From contig NC_134400.1 of assembly GCF_050003625.1 (NCBI RefSeq), forward strand, positions 59,586,066-59,650,065: DNA of 64,000 nt, written 5' to 3'. The notes under the pieces are model-generated. The model was not told where the DNA came from. It searched no databases and saw only the letters and a list, made by a program, of their open reading frames with translations. This document shows, in pieces, positions 32,881 to 45,469 of this stretch; the first letter of the stretch is position 1; the number at the start of each line of letters is the position of its first letter. The DNA comes from Haematobia irritans. Its lineage: Eukaryota; Arthropoda; Insecta; Diptera; Muscidae. Position numbers and translations under genes: made by a program.

Positions 32881-33292
32881 TTCGATCGACAAATCACCCA
32901 CGAATAAAAAACACAAACCAATAAAACTAAAACACCTACGTGCTATTCGGTTGACTATGTGTTAATTACGTGTCCAGTTATCCTGCGTCACACTGATGTT
33001 GTTGTTGTCAAAAAAATACAAAGTAGCACTCTACTTACCGCTCGCCTTGTTATACCTCCAAACCTTCACAGACTAAAAGGCAAAAAGCTCTTCTCACTCC
33101 AACTTGCTTTTTATAAATTATATTTCTGCTGTTTGCTGGTATAAAGTGAGTTATTTTAATTCAAAAAGTAAACGGTAATTCATGAGTAAAACAAAAGCGA
33201 ACAAAACAATCGATTTATATTATACAGACAACAAAAGGAAATTCATTATGAATTGTATCGGGAAAACGAGGGTACCGACTTTACCCGTTACA

Positions 33293-34620
33293 CTGTCTAC
33301 CCTCCTCGGCATGGGGGACGTCTTTGAATAATCAGCTTTGATTGCCGGTTGATCAGGATCCGGTACTCTTTGTCACCAGGAACCACAGTCCGCTTATATT
33401 GACGGCGGGTTCGGTGAATGGCGCGACCTATGTCAATGAATGACTGGATGGCGGCAAGTTCTTCCGGTGCTAAACCCTCGTTGTGTGTGGACCTCGGGGT
33501 GGTATAACGATGGCACTAGCGCGTTGACGGGGAGTACATCCCTCGTGGGTCGTGACCAGACGGGAGTTCTCCCGGGGCCCTGTCTCATCAGCGCTGGAAG
33601 AGTCTGCGTGCTGGGACAAACCCGGTGTGGTGACGGTGGGTTCGTCGGAAGACACCTCGTGCGGTACTAGGTTAGGTTAGGTTAGGTTATGTGGCAGCCC
33701 GATGTATCAGGCTCACTTAGACTATTCAGTCCATTGTGATACCACAGTGGTGAACTTCTCTCGCGGGCAATGGGGGTGCGGTACTACCAAAGTAACGGAA
33801 ATGTCCTCCAAAATTACCAGATATTCCGGTAGTCCCATAGCGGGTTGGGCTCTGTGACTGGTTGGTCCAGTGACCTAGGAACACCGGCACCATCTTTACG
33901 GGTTGTGCAGTCCGTCCGAATGGTAGCTGCCACTTGGCCTGCTCTTATGTCGCTACCCGCGCCAAATTCGCCTTGACCTGGGCTAGCAGATGCGGTCGAT
34001 GGCCGAGCTCTATGCCGCAGCTGTGGTGGTGAATTGACCGGTGACGGAGTCAGTGGACGGGCCCGACGGCGCCGAGCTCGGGGTGGCGTGTAGTTCTCAT
34101 CACTGTCGGAGGTATGGTGCCATGACGGAGATTTTGGGGTTGGTGTGGCAATTGGTGAAACACGGTTACGGCTTGGTCGAGGCGACTCTCCGATGAAATG
34201 GAGATAGTGTCCAGGTTCGGTAGGACGCGGGCAATGGGGGGCTCAGGTTTGGTCGTGATTTCATCGCCAACCTCTCTAAGCGCCCGGAGCAGTTTTTCAT
34301 AGGATCGTGTTTTGTTTTGTGTAAAGGTTGAATTACATACCATGCGTCAATCCGTGCGTTGGTGGAAGGGTTGATATTTTCTGTTTGTGTCAGACTATTC
34401 GAGCTTTTGATTTCAAAGACAAATTTCAACTCTTCAGTCATCGGACGCATTGTAAGCATTGAGCGCATGGTATGTAATTCTACCTTAAGAGCTCGCGGTT
34501 TTGCCCTTTATAATAGGCCTTCGTCCGCAGTGGTGGGATACGGTGTCGCTCGTCTTCAGGAGGATTCATTCTTGTTGGGTTTGTGGTGGAATCTGGAGGA
34601 AGACAAAGAAAATTAAAATT
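33293..34620 (-). other. Gypsy element 3' internal region, no clear ORF
   Basis: Between the integrase end and the LTR. GC-rich relative to the surroundings. Minus-strand frames of about 100 codons (34050-34343, 34166-34468) overlap each other in different frames and look like a decayed additional ORF, but I recognise no env or other domain. A SINE fragment is inserted at 33668. Confidence 0.45.
33668..33762 (-). mobile_element. 5'-truncated SINE/LINE tail, minus strand
   Basis: The minus strand reads GAGAGAAGTTCACC...GTGGTATCACAATGGACT, then AGTCTAAGTGAGCCTGATAC and CCTAACCTAACCTAAC. The AGAGAAGTTCACC part places it with the SINE and not the LINE. Confidence 0.8.
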
Positions 34621-34629
34621 AGGTGTGGC

Positions 34630-35402
34630 GTAAATAGATTGAGCGGAGAATGGTTTCAAATCGCTTAGATGAGCTGTGCGTTCTACACCCTTGTTGGGCC
34701 GTTTGGCAATCACGGGAGAAAGAAAACTGCTAACTTGGCGGTAAACTTTCGGTTTCCACGATCTACGTCTAAGATTGTAGTGTTGTCGTTGCTTTTGCCC
34801 AGCTCGGGCTAGTCCGCACCAGCTGGAAGATTGCCAATAAGTCGTCGGTCCGTTCTGGCATTCGGGTGCCAGTACTAGAAGTGACTTCATCGTAGAGCGC
34901 GTTGGGCAGTCGAGGCTCCCGGCATTGCACCAAGTATGCCGGGCTGTAGCCAGTGGACATGGATACACTGGTGTTGCAGGCGAGGGTTATTTCCAGCAGC
35001 TGTTCGTCCCACTTGTTGTGCTGGTTTGCCACGACCTGCGCTATAATTGTCTTAATCGTACGATTTGCGCGCACTGTGGGGTTTTCCTGGAACAATAAGG
35101 TGCGGTGAACTGCATTCGTACTCCGATGCCCCTTAGATATTTGTCCAGAACCTTGCTGGTGAATTGGGTACCATTATCCGTTATCAGTACTTTAGACACT
35201 CCAAACCGGTCTTGAATCCGCTCTCGGAAAGCCTTTACCACTCTGCCGTGGCCCTCTGCATCGCTACTAGCTCGATCCATTTGGAGAACAATAAGCATGG
35301 TGTTCCCATGTTTGGTGCGTGGTAGAGGACCGACGAAATCCGCACAGACGGTCGCCCATGGTTCCTCGGGTATAGTGACCAGCTTTTTCCTCGGCGGCTA
35401 AG
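34630..35402 (-). pseudogene. Gypsy integrase fragment, minus strand
   Basis: Core: ITDNGTQFTSKVLDKYL (second catalytic Asp region), FTAPYC, then after a frameshift near 35090 ENPTVRANRTIKTIIAQ (catalytic Glu region). TGYSPAYLVQCREPRLP follows, and in a third frame the C-terminal tail KQRQHYNLRRRSWKPKVYRQ and TAHLSDLKPF. Upstream pol is missing because the inverted LINE pair begins at about 35405. The matching 3' LTR is at 29329-33292. Confidence 0.85.
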
Positions 35403-35404
35403 TC

Positions 35405-36527
35405 GTCATTCAACAGTCGAACGGAACGGATGTGTTTGTTTAATAGCAGACTAACTCATCGTAATAAGTACCTACTACAAATTTCAAGTGTGGTGGGATA
35501 TTAAGCCACCATGCAGCGAAATTCAAAGTCATCCACTGGGTTGCTAATTATAAATTTGGGCAATGACCAAGAGTTAGGCCCAATTAGTCGACCCGTAGAC
35601 TGGTCGACTGGTGGCGACACTTTGACAAGTCGAACCTTTTCTAAGGTAACGACATCAAAAGGAGGTAATCCCTCACGAAACAGATTCAAGGAACGCAGAA
35701 ATGCTTTGTTTATCCTAAAGAAATTAGGACCAGTCGACCCAAGCACATTGTCGGCTAAACAAAGCGATTCCTTAAAATGCGCTCAAGGAATTCTTGAAAC
35801 TGGAAAAAGGGAACGATCACCGGATGAGCTGCCAAAGGTAGGAGCTCCAAACGGAATCAAAGATCGTTTGCCTCAGTTACTAAAGACAGCCTTGTGATGG
35901 CTATCATTAATAAAGGAGCATTGGACGGTATGGTTCCAAAGCAGAAATGGGGGGAAATTGAGAACGCGATGTCTGGTGTCTACTCAGAGGTGCGAAAAAA
36001 GTTTCCCGGACCAAGTCCTCGACGCCAAGATGCTGGATGGTATCAAGGACCATAAAACTTAATATCTTAAAAACCAGTGGTCTATGGATTGCTTTAAAGC
36101 TGATTTGATACTAACTGATGAAGTTTGGGAAGGAGCCGCTTTGGAGATAGTCGATAGAAAAGACATACCGGCTAAACCTAGAGCACATTCATGGATACCT
36201 GCAAATCCTCCTGATCCCGAGTAAATACTAAACAGACTAAAGGAATGTAACCCAGATCTTCCAACCGCCCATAAGAAGGTTAGTCGTTTGGATGAGGTGG
36301 ATGGACAAGACGACATGCAGTGTTTATATTGAACATTGAGTCGCTGCCACATCTAGCCCTGACCCAAGGACGTGTAAGTTATGGCTTTCGTGACATTCAT
36401 ATGAAGGTATACGAAAACGAACAAGCCTCCGGTAGAGTTAGAAGAAGAAAAATCTTGCGAAGCCGAAGGAGACATAAAAACTGCAGGCATTGACGAACAC
36501 CGTATGCGGGAAGTCCCTACAGGCCTT
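35405..36527 (+). pseudogene. LINE copy E1: 5' UTR and ORF1, plus strand
   Basis: Starts with the same 5' leader as E2 (CAACAGTCGAACGG, then CATCGTAATAAGTACCTA). ORF1 ATG is at 35511; the frame runs 128 codons (GGNPSRNRFKERRNALFILK) to a stop after a small substitution near 35836. The nucleic-acid-associated domain continues in other frames (SMDCFKADLILTDEVWEGAA; ECNPDLPTA; GRVSYGFRDIHMKVY). This ORF1 type resembles the DUF4780 domain of fly LOA-type elements. The copy is cut at 36527 before the end of ORF1 and joins E2 tail to tail. Confidence 0.85.
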
Positions 36528-37805
36528 ACAATGGTGAAGATTTATCTGGAGGAACCGTAGAACCATCGATTTTCAACCACCGTCACATCATCCGCTTCAA
36601 TTGAGTCATCAAGGGCTTCCTCTTCACAGATCTCGATGACTCTCGCAACAACCCGCGGTTCAGCTTTGGTGGGGTTTGAGCCTGTAGAAACTTCTCGCAT
36701 ACGATTTTCGCCAATGTCTGCAGTTTTTATGTCTCGTTCGGCTTCGCTAGATTTTTTCACTGCTGACTCTACCGGAGGCTTGTCCGTTTCGGAATCCTTT
36801 GGCTGATCGCGTTTCTATACCTTCATATGGATATCATGAAAGCCATAACTTATACGTCCTTGGGTCTGGGCTAGATGCAGCGACTCTATGTTTAATATAA
36901 ACACCGCATGTCGTCTTGGTCCATCCACCTCATCCAAACGACCAACCTTCCAATCGGCGGTTGGAAGATCTGGGTAACATTCCTTTAGTCTGTTTAGTAT
37001 TTACTCGGGATCAGGAGGATTTGCAGGTATCCATGCATGTGCTCTAGGTTTAGCCGGTATGTCTTTCTTCTCGACTAACTCCAAAGCGGCTTCTTCCCAA
37101 ACTTCACCAATTAGCATCAATGCAGCTTTAAAGCAATCCATAGACCTCTGGTCCGCAAAAGCTATTAACTTATATTGTCCTTGATACCATCCAGCATATT
37201 GCCGTCGAGGACTTGGTCCGGGAAACTTTTTTCGCACCTCTGATTTTTGCCTTGGAATCATACCGTCCAATGCTCCTTTATTAATGGTAGCCATCACAAG
37301 GCTGTCTTTTGCAACTGAGGCAAACGATCTTTGATCCCGTTTAGAGGATGGCAGCTCATCTGGTGATTGTTCCCTTTTTCGAGCTTCAAGAATTGCTTGA
37401 GCCCATTTTAAGGAATCGCTTTGCTTAGCCGACAACGTGCTTGGGTCGACTGATCCTAATTTCTTTAGGATAAACAAAGCATTTCTTCGTTCCTTGAATC
37501 TCTTTCGAGAGGGATTGCCTCCTTTTGATGTCGTCACCCTAGAAAAAGTTCGACTTGTCAAAGTGTCACCGCCAGTCGTCTACGAGTAGACTAATTGCGC
37601 TTGACTCTTGGTCGCTGCCCAAATTTATAACTTCAGTCGTTACCCGTACACTGGGCCCTGAAGTTAGCAACCTAGTGGATGACTGTGAATTTCGTTTGGT
37701 TTATTATTTCCACCACACGTGAAATTCGTAATAAGTACTTATTACGATGAAATACTCCGCTATGTTATTTGAAAACACGTCCGTTCAGTTCGACGGTTGA
37801 ATAGT
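36528..37805 (-). pseudogene. LINE copy E2: 5' UTR and ORF1, minus strand
   Basis: Mirror orientation of E1. The 5' leader is at about 37805-37690 (CAACCGTCGAACTGAACGG; CATCGTAATAAGTACTTA). ORF1 is best preserved at 37561-37001, an open stretch of 186 codons (internal start) from FSRVTTSKGGNPSRKRFKER to the domain YKLIAFADQRSMDCFKAALM...VEKKDIPAKPRAHAWIPANP. It continues in another frame to the ORF1 end near 36545. The copy ends just inside the ORF1/ORF2 overlap, so ORF2 is absent. Confidence 0.85.
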
Positions 37806-37829
37806 TGATACTTACTATAGGAATAGATA

Positions 37830-39604
37830 GGAAGGAGAAACAGCAGGATTAACTGGAATAACCAAAGGGGCGATTCAATATATTGGCACAAAAATTTACG
37901 TTTGGAAATGGAGGACAATGCCATTATGCACAATTTTTATGTGGTTCGAAGCGATTTTCCTATACCTACTAATGGAATAATAGGAAGAGATGTTTTGTCA
38001 GAATATTTATGCAGAATTGATTTTGAGACATACAAAATTGTGCTCAACATAAATAATACGGATGTTGTATTACCCATGAGTACTAGACCAGTGACTCACC
38101 GCAGTATAACCATACCGTCGAGATCAGAGATAATTTTACCGCTTAATATTAAAGTAGAAGAAGAGAGTGTAGTATCAAACAAAGAGTTAGCGGAAGGAGT
38201 TTATCTTGCCAATTGCATTATACCAGCACACGGGGTTGTTCACGTTAAACTACTGATAAGGATGTAACGATTGATAATATTGATTGTGAGTTGAATCCTT
38301 TAAATACGAGAATACCAACACCAGGTTGGACACTTTGTTGGAATTATTGGATATTGGTACAAGTGATCCAGAAGCTAGAGAATCCATAGTCCACATCTTC
38401 AGAGATTTTCAAGATATTTTCCATTTACCTGGAGAAAAGCTTAGTGTAAACCATTTTTTTACACAGCTCATTCAAACCTCAGATGGCACTCCAGTTTGCA
38501 TAAAAAACTACAGACTCCCGCAGACACAAATGGAAGAAATTAACAAGCAAATTGCACAACTTTTGGAAGATGATATAATTGAAGAAGCCCTTACAATTCA
38601 CCATTGTTGGTTGTACCAAAGAAATCTACAGATGGGCAAAAGAAATGGCGTTTGGTTGTTGTTTTTAGGAAACTCAACGACAGGATAGTGAATGATAAAT
38701 TTCCACTAACGAGGATTGAAGACGTTTTGGGCAGGTTTGGTAGAGCTAAACATTTCCCAACGCTTCATATGACAAGCTCGTTCTACCAAATAAATCTTCA
38801 CAGCGAATCACGACCACGCACAGCTTTCTCAACTGGAAATGGCCATTATCAATTCAAACGTTTACCATTTGGATTGAAAGTTTCATCAAATACTTTTCAA
38901 AGAATGCTAACAGTTGCTTTAAGTAGTTTTCTTTATGTGAACGCCATCGTCGTTTTTGGATGTCTCAAAAATCACAATGAAAATTTGCGAGATGTATTTC
39001 GAAAATTAAGAAAGTTCAAACTTAAATTAAATGGGAATAAATGCAGTTTTTTGAAGCCGGAGGTAGTCTATTTGGGACATCTCATAACGGACAAAGGGGT
39101 GACGACATACCCAGCCATAGATGAAGTAATAAGGCGATATCCAGTCCAAACTAATGCTGATGAAGTCAGACGATTTGTACCCTTTTGTAATTATTATAGG
39201 CGTTTTATACCGAATTTCGCGATAAAGCTTCTGAAAAAGAATCAGAAATGCAAAAAACAAGCTTACTTAAACCTCCTGTACTACAATACCCGAATTTTTC
39301 ACAAAATTTTGTATTGACGCAGACGCATCTAATTATGCTTTGGGAGCAGTTTTGTCCCAAGGAGTAATTGGCAGCCCATTGGGAGTTTCTAATGATAACA
39401 ACGTATGTTGTAGCGTATATAAGCAAATATTTAGTGTCACATACCACCACGAGACATTGGGTTCAATAGAGCGAAATCATAAAGTTCTTAACGAATTTTT
39501 ATTAAATTTCACCAAAGATGTTGAATAGGACTCTTAGATATCATATTTTACGTTTGCGTATAATACCACACCTCGTGTTGATACTAATTATTCACCATAT
39601 GAGC
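37830..39604 (+). pseudogene. Gypsy pol, plus strand: protease, RT, RNase H, integrase end
   Basis: Order: retropepsin (GLTGITKGAIQYIGT near 37845; GIIGRDVLSEYLCRIDFETY at about 37968), linker, then RT (NYRLPQTQMEEINKQIAQLL; frameshift near 38600; WRLVVVFRKLNDRIVNDKFP; RLPFGLKVSSNTFQRML; FLKPEVVYLGHLITDKGV). Catalytic residues are lost: the LDLASGF-type Asp reads LHMTSSF and the YVDD-type box reads YVNAIVVFG. RNase H follows (DASNYALGAVLSQG, about 39318). After a deletion only the integrase text AYNTTPRVDTNYSPYELFF is left at 39550-39604. The frame then meets an interspersed repeat, and the remainder lies at 54177-54520. Confidence 0.88.
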
Positions 39605-39969
39605 TATTTTTATACCCTCCATCATAGGATGGGGGTATATTAACTTTGTCATTCCGTTTGTAACACATCGAAATATTGCTCTAAGACCCCATAAAGTATA
39701 TATATTCTGGGTCGTGGTGAAATTCTGAGTCGATCTAAGCATGTCCGTCCGTCCGTCCGTCCGTCCGTCTGTTGAAATCACGCTAACTTCCGAACGAAAC
39801 AAGCTATCGACTTGAAACTTAGCACAATTAGTTGCTATCGATGTAGGTCGGATGGTATTGAAAATGGGCCATATCGGTCCACTTTTACGTATAGCCCCCA
39901 TATAAAGGGACCCTCAGATTTGGCTTGTGGAGCCTCTAACAGAAGCATATTTCATCCGATCCGGCTGAA

Positions 39970-41060
39970 ATTTGGTATATTGTGTTGGTATATGGTCTCT
40001 AACAACCATGCAAAAATTGGTCCACATCGGTCCATAATTATATATAGCCCCCATATAAACCGATCCCCAGATTTGGCTTGCGGAGCCTAAAAGAGAAGCA
40101 AATTTCATCCGATCCGGCTGAAATTAGGTACATGGTGTTGGTATATGGTCTCTAACAACCATGCAAAAATTGGTCCACATCGGTCCATAATTATATATAG
40201 CCCCCATATAAACCGATCCCCAGATTTGGCTTGCGGCGCCTCAAAGAGAAGCAAATTTCATCCGATCCGTCTGAAATTTGGTACATGATGTTGGTATATG
40301 GTCTCTAACAACCACGCAAAAATTGGTCCACATCGGTCCATAATTATATATAGCCCCCATATAAACCGATCCCCAGATTTGGCTTGCGGCGCCTCAAAGA
40401 GAAGCAAATTTCATCCGATCCGGCTGAAATTTGGTACATGATGTTGGTATATGGTCTCTAACAACCATGCAAAAATTGGTCCACATCGGTCCATAATTAT
40501 ATATAGACCCCATATAAACCGATCTCCAGATTTGGCTTGCAAAGCCTCAAAGAGAAGAAAATTGCATCCGATCCGGCTGAAATTTGGTACATGGTATTGG
40601 TATATGGTCTCTAACAACCGTGCAAAAATTGGTCCACATCGGTCCATAATTATATATAGCGCCCATATAAACCGATCCCCAGATTTGGGTTGCGGAGCCT
40701 CAAAGAGAAGCAAATTTCATCCGATCCTCCTGAAATTTGGTACATGATATTGGTATATGGTCTCTAACAACCATGCAAAAATTGGTCCACATCGGTTCAT
40801 AATTATATATAGCCCCCATATAAGCCGATCCCCAGATTTGGCTTGCGAAGTCTCAAAGAGAAGCAAATTTCATCCAATCAGGTTGTAATTTGGAACATGG
40901 TGTTAGTATATGATTTTTAACAACCGTGCCAGAATTGGTCCATATCGATCCATAATTATATATAGCCCCATATAAAACGTTCTCCAGATTTGACCTCCGG
41001 AGCCTCTTGGAGGAGCAAAATACATCCAATCCGGTTCAAATTAGGAACGTGGTGTTAGTA
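39970..41060. repeat. 152-bp tandem units of family 1, about 7 copies
   Basis: GGTATATGGTCTCTAACAAC recurs about every 152-153 bp (near 39985, 40139, 40291, 40444, 40597 and 40750), with the last unit diverged. Long frames on either strand here are periodic artefacts. Shorter arrays: 42010-42640 and, inverted, 55900-56790. Confidence 0.88.
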
Positions 41061-41119
41061 TATGGTCGCTAACAACCATACCAAAATTGGTCCAATCACA
41101 CAAAAATTAGTCCTATCTG

Positions 41120-41620
41120 TTCATAATCTACCAAAATTTTATTTCTATAGAAAATTTTGTCAAAATTTTATTTCTATAGAAAATTTTGTCAAAATTTTAT
41201 TTCTAGAGAAAATTTTGTTAAAATTTTATTCGGTTCACAATAAAATTTTCATCATTGTCAAAATTTTATTTCTATAGAAAATTTTGTCAAAATTTTATTT
41301 CTACAGAAAATTTTGTTCAAATTTTATTCGGTTCATAATCATGGTTGCCACTCGAGCCAAAAATAATCTACCAAGATTTTATTTCTATAGAAAATTTTGT
41401 CAAAAGTTTATTTCTATAGAAAATTTTGTTAAAACTTTATTTCTGTAGAAATTTTTGTCAAATTTTCTTGCTATAGAAAATTTTCTCAAAATTTTTATTT
41501 CTATAGAAAATTTTGTGAAAATTTTATTGCTATAGAAAATTATGTGAAAATTTTATTTCTATAGAAAATTTTGTTAAAATTTTATTTCTGTAGAAAATTT
41601 TGTCAAAATTTTATGTCTAC
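41120..41620. repeat. AAAATTTTGTCAAAATTTTA short tandem array
   Basis: About twenty imperfect units of TTTATTTCTATAGAAAATTT with TGTCAAAA. Equivalent arrays lie at 42700-43170, 47985-48210 (inside the large transposon) and, inverted, 55540-55890. Confidence 0.85.
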
Positions 41621-43269
41621 TTTGTCAAACTGAATTATATACGTATTGGATCGATCTTTTTATACCCTCCATCATAGGATGGGGGTATATTAACTTTGTC
41701 GTTCCGTTTGTAACACATCGAAATATTGCTCTAAGACCCCATAAAGTATATATATTCTGGGTCGTGGTGAAATTCTGAGTCGATCTAAGCATGTCCGTCC
41801 GTCCGTCTGTTGAAATCACGCTAACTTCCGAACGAAACAAGCTATCGACTTGAAACTTGGCACAATTAGTTGCTATCGATGTAGGTCGGATGGTATTGAA
41901 AATGGGCCATATCGGTCCACTTTTACGTATAGCCCCCATATAAAGGGACCCTCAGATTTGGCTTGTGGAGCCTCTAACAGAAGCATATTTCATCCGATCC
42001 GGCTGAAATTTGGTATATTGTGTTGGTATATGGTCTCTAACAACCATGCAAAAATTGGTCCACATCGGTCCATAATTATATATAGCCCCCATATAAACCG
42101 ATCCCCAGATTTGGCTTGCGGAGCCTAAAAGAGAAGCAAATTTCATCCGATCCGGCTGAAATTAGGTACATGGTGTTGGTATATGGTCTCTAACAACCAT
42201 GCAAAAATTGGTCCACATCGGTCCATAATTATATATAGCGCCCATATAAACCGATCCCCAGATTTGGGTTGCGGAGCCTCAAAGAGAAGCAAATTTCATC
42301 CGATCCGCCTGAAATTTGGTACATGATATTGGTATATGGTCTCTAACAACCATGCAAAAATTGGTCCACATCGGTTCATAATTATATATAGCCCCCATAT
42401 AAACCGATCCCCAGATTTGGCTTGCGAAGTCTCAAAGAGAAGCAAATTTCATCCAATCCGGTTGTAATTTGGAACATGGTTTTAGTATATGATTTTTAAC
42501 AACCGTGCCAGAATTGGTCCATATCGGTCCATAATTATATATAGCCCCATATAAAACGTTCTCCAGATTTGACCTCCGGAGCCTCTTGGAGGAGCAAAAT
42601 ACATCCAATCCGGTTCAAATTAGGAACGTGGTGTTAGTATATGGTCGCTAACAACCATACCAAAATTGGTCCAATCACACAAAAATTAGTCCTATCTGTT
42701 CATAATCTACCAAAATTTTATTTCTATAGAAAATTTTGTCAAAATTTTATTTCTATAGAAAATTTTGTCAAAATTTTATTTCTAGAGAAAATTTTGTTAA
42801 AATTTTATTCGGTTCACAATAAAATTTTCATCATTGTCAAAATTTTATTTCTATAGAAAATTTTGTCAAAATTTTATTTCTATAGAAAATTTTGTTCAAA
42901 TTTTATTCGGTTCATAATCATGGTTGCCACTCGAGCCAAAAATAATCTACCAATATTTTATTTCTATAGAAAATTTTGTCAAAAGTTTATTTCTATAGAA
43001 AATTTTGTTAAATCTTTATTTCTGTAGAAATTTTTGTCAAATTTTTCAAATTTTGTGAAAATTTTATTTCTATAGAAAATTATGTGAACATTTTATTTCT
43101 ATAGAAAATTTTGTTAAAATTTTATTTCTGTAGAAAATTTTGTCAAAATTTTATGTCTACTTTGTCAAACTGAATTATATACGTATTGGATCGATCTTTT
43201 TTGATTTAATATATACCACGTATGGACTTACATACAATTTAGAAGATGGTGTCAGGAGGTTTTAAGATA

Positions 43270-43650
43270 CACACAAAAAAATAAAATATGAATTTGTCCA
43301 TAATTTTGTACATTTTTATAAATTTATGGACTTTTCCATAAAATATATAAACCCGTACATAAAATTTTGTTTTCGAAAATACTTGTTTTTGAATTATGAA
43401 TCTTTTTATCCTATCAATTGATTTTTCCATAAAATACATGAAATTTTACATAATATATTACATCTGGAAATACTAGTTTTTGACTTATGAATTTTTTAAT
43501 AATATACATTGACAATTACATTAAATACACGAAACTTTACATAATATATTATCTCCATTAATACTTGTTTTCAATTATGTATTTTTTAATGATATACATG
43601 GAGTTCAACTTGTTATATATGTTTTAGACATTTGTCAACTTATTGCGTTT
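43270..43650. repeat. Left subterminal repeats of the large transposon
   Basis: Three degenerate units of about 110 bp: AATACTTGTTTTTGAATTATGAAT, truncated here as ACTTGTTTTTGAATTATG, recurs with ACATAATATATTA and CCATAAAATACATGAAA near 43380, 43470 and 43560. Related text (TTAAATTATGAACTTTTTTC) lies near the right end at about 53940. Typical place for CACTA transposase binding sites; function inferred. Confidence 0.6.
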
Positions 43651-44242
43651 AGAGTGAGAGGCGCAAAACTTTGTGTTGTTTTCATATACATACAATATGA
43701 GACAAGTAGATTAAAATCGTAATGTAGATTTGTTGTAAAGAAAACTTTTAAAATATTTTGTATTTTATTTAAAACATTGTCCATAACATACAACAAACTT
43801 TATAAATCGCATTATTTTTAATTAAACTTATTTTTAGTTATGGATTATTTAATGACATATATGAATTTCTACATGGTATACGTTTTTTATACATACAATC
43901 CTCTACTACTCAAACCTTTTTTCCCCTTTTTGTGTATTTACCGTGTTTGTTGTGAGAGAGCCAAAACATGCTCTCATATGCATTAAATAAGCGACAATAT
44001 TGCTTTTTCAATGCAGTGAAATGCAAACCAGACAACAAAAAGAGATGTAAAAACATACTGTGGTATAAATAACTACCAACCAGTGCCGGAACAGTGTTGT
44101 GTACTATTTGCAATCAAATAAAGGCTAGTACAAAATACTTCTGTAAGTACCATTACTCAACAGAAACATATATTTCCAATTACATATACAAAAAGTAAAA
44201 AAAAAAATAAATCGAGTTTAAATTAGTAACCCGGTGCTATGC

Positions 44243-44652
44243 ACACAGAAAAAAGTGAGCTGCTTTATGGAAGAAAGAACTACCTCGCACGAAAATTAAA
44301 CTAATTTTTACTCCACATTTTGAGATTTCCACAAAGCGTTCGCGAAATTACATCCTCTCATAGAAGAAAAAATTAACTAAAAGTAAAGAAGAATATCATT
44401 GGCGCCAAATCATGACCGTTTTAACCATACAGTTGTCATTCTTACTATTTTTGGGAATCGTACGAAAATCTTCTTTTGTTTTAGTTTGTATTGAACTTAT
44501 GTCATTGAACTTTATACTTAAAAAAAGTAAGATTTCATTAAGCAGTGAAAAATTTGGATAAAAATAATAAAATTTAACTACTAGCAAATAATTTTTTCCA
44601 AAAAAAATAAGTTAAATTTAACGTTTGTTTAACTACGGAAATTTTTTCTGTG
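44243..44652. mobile_element. MITE with CACAGAAAAAA ends
   Basis: 410 bp bounded by CACAGAAAAAA (44243) and TTTTTTCTGTG (44652). AT-rich with no gene. Its TGGCGCCAAAT block recurs at 11781 with similar neighbours. Target duplication unclear (CA on both sides). Nested in the large transposon. Confidence 0.65.
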
Positions 44653-45465
44653 CAACTTTAAATGTATGTATATATAATTGTCATAATCATTTTAACCCTC
44701 TGCTGCGCCTTTGGTGTCTTTTTTCAGTTCAATATTATCTGACTTAAAAAACTCTGCGTGCTACAGCCACACAACAACTATCAAAATGAAGGCTGATAGG
44801 TCCTCTACAAGCGGAATTGGGGTTCAAAAAAAAAATAATAATAATAACACTTAACTTTTACCGTTCTTGCAATTTAACTGATGAACGTCTTGAGGCGGAG
44901 CACCGCACCAGAGGGTTAATTGCATTGACTGTGTTTGAAAGTAAGGCGACATTAAAAATACTCGAACTAAAAGAAATTATTAATTTATAGAAATGAAAAT
45001 GTACTTTTCAGTTATGTGTATATATATGTTTTTAAGTTTGGACTAAATTGTGAATACAGCGTCTAATTTAAAGCGTTAAGAAAGTGGTATGTGTAATAAG
45101 ATTTACTTTTTGATGCTACTGTAGGATTAGTACACTTTACTGGGAGATGTGAAAGTGTCATCACTGTTGGCGTATGCAAACAATATTCTCTTTGCAAGAC
45201 TATTCTCGATGTTTTGCTTCCAGCTAAAGTGCACCGTTATATGTTTCGTTCCCATATGTAGGGTTGTCGTGCTGTAGGAAATATGAGCAAAGCGAGACTT
45301 TCATTTATTTTGCTGATTTGACAAATTTTGTGTGGATACGAAGATTTTTTGGATTCGGAACACAAAATATATTGAGTCATTTTGTTGGATGAGGCATATA
45401 TTCTGAGATACTGGCAAGAGAAACCTGCCAACATTTACAAAGTGTATCCTTTTTTTGGAAATAAT
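44653..45465. other. AT-rich interior of the transposon, no gene recognised
   Basis: Includes an AAAAAAATAATAATAATAAC microsatellite (44828) and no frame with recognisable protein similarity. Confidence 0.5.
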
Positions 45466-45469
45466 TGAA

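Larger units (their letters stand above)
29329..33292 (-). repeat. 3' LTR of minus-strand Gypsy element, split by hAT
   Basis: The minus-strand start at 33292, TGTAACGGGTAAAGTCGGTA, follows a polypurine tract (GAGGAGGGTAGACAG on the minus strand, 33293-33307). The far end (plus strand TGTAAAGACGAGTTTCCTCC at 29329) matches the end of the solo LTR at 3540. Without the hAT insertion it is about 1.5 kb, the same net length as the solo LTR. It contains its own minisatellite (32370-32880). Confidence 0.75.
39605..43269. mobile_element. Fly interspersed repeat, family 1, internally duplicated
   Basis: Starts ATACCCTCCATCATAGGATG, then CATTCCGTTTGTAACACATC, TATATATTCTGGGTCGTGG and GTCCGTCCGTCCG, followed by 152-bp tandem units (each with GGTATATGGTCTCTAACAAC, GCCCCCATATAAACCGATCC and GAAGCAAATTTCATCCGATC) and 25-27-bp A/T-rich units. 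The whole block occurs twice in tandem: 39605-41656 and 41657-43200; the second has fewer 152-bp units. Its right end (54039-54176) is separated by the transposon at 43270-54036. It is inserted in Gypsy pol between ELFF and FGKLPYLP. Confidence 0.85.

Noticed and set aside
33440..34616. Small frames on both strands between integrase and LTR as an env gene
   Set aside because: No signal peptide, cleavage site or membrane anchor was seen. Frames overlap on both strands with similar lengths.
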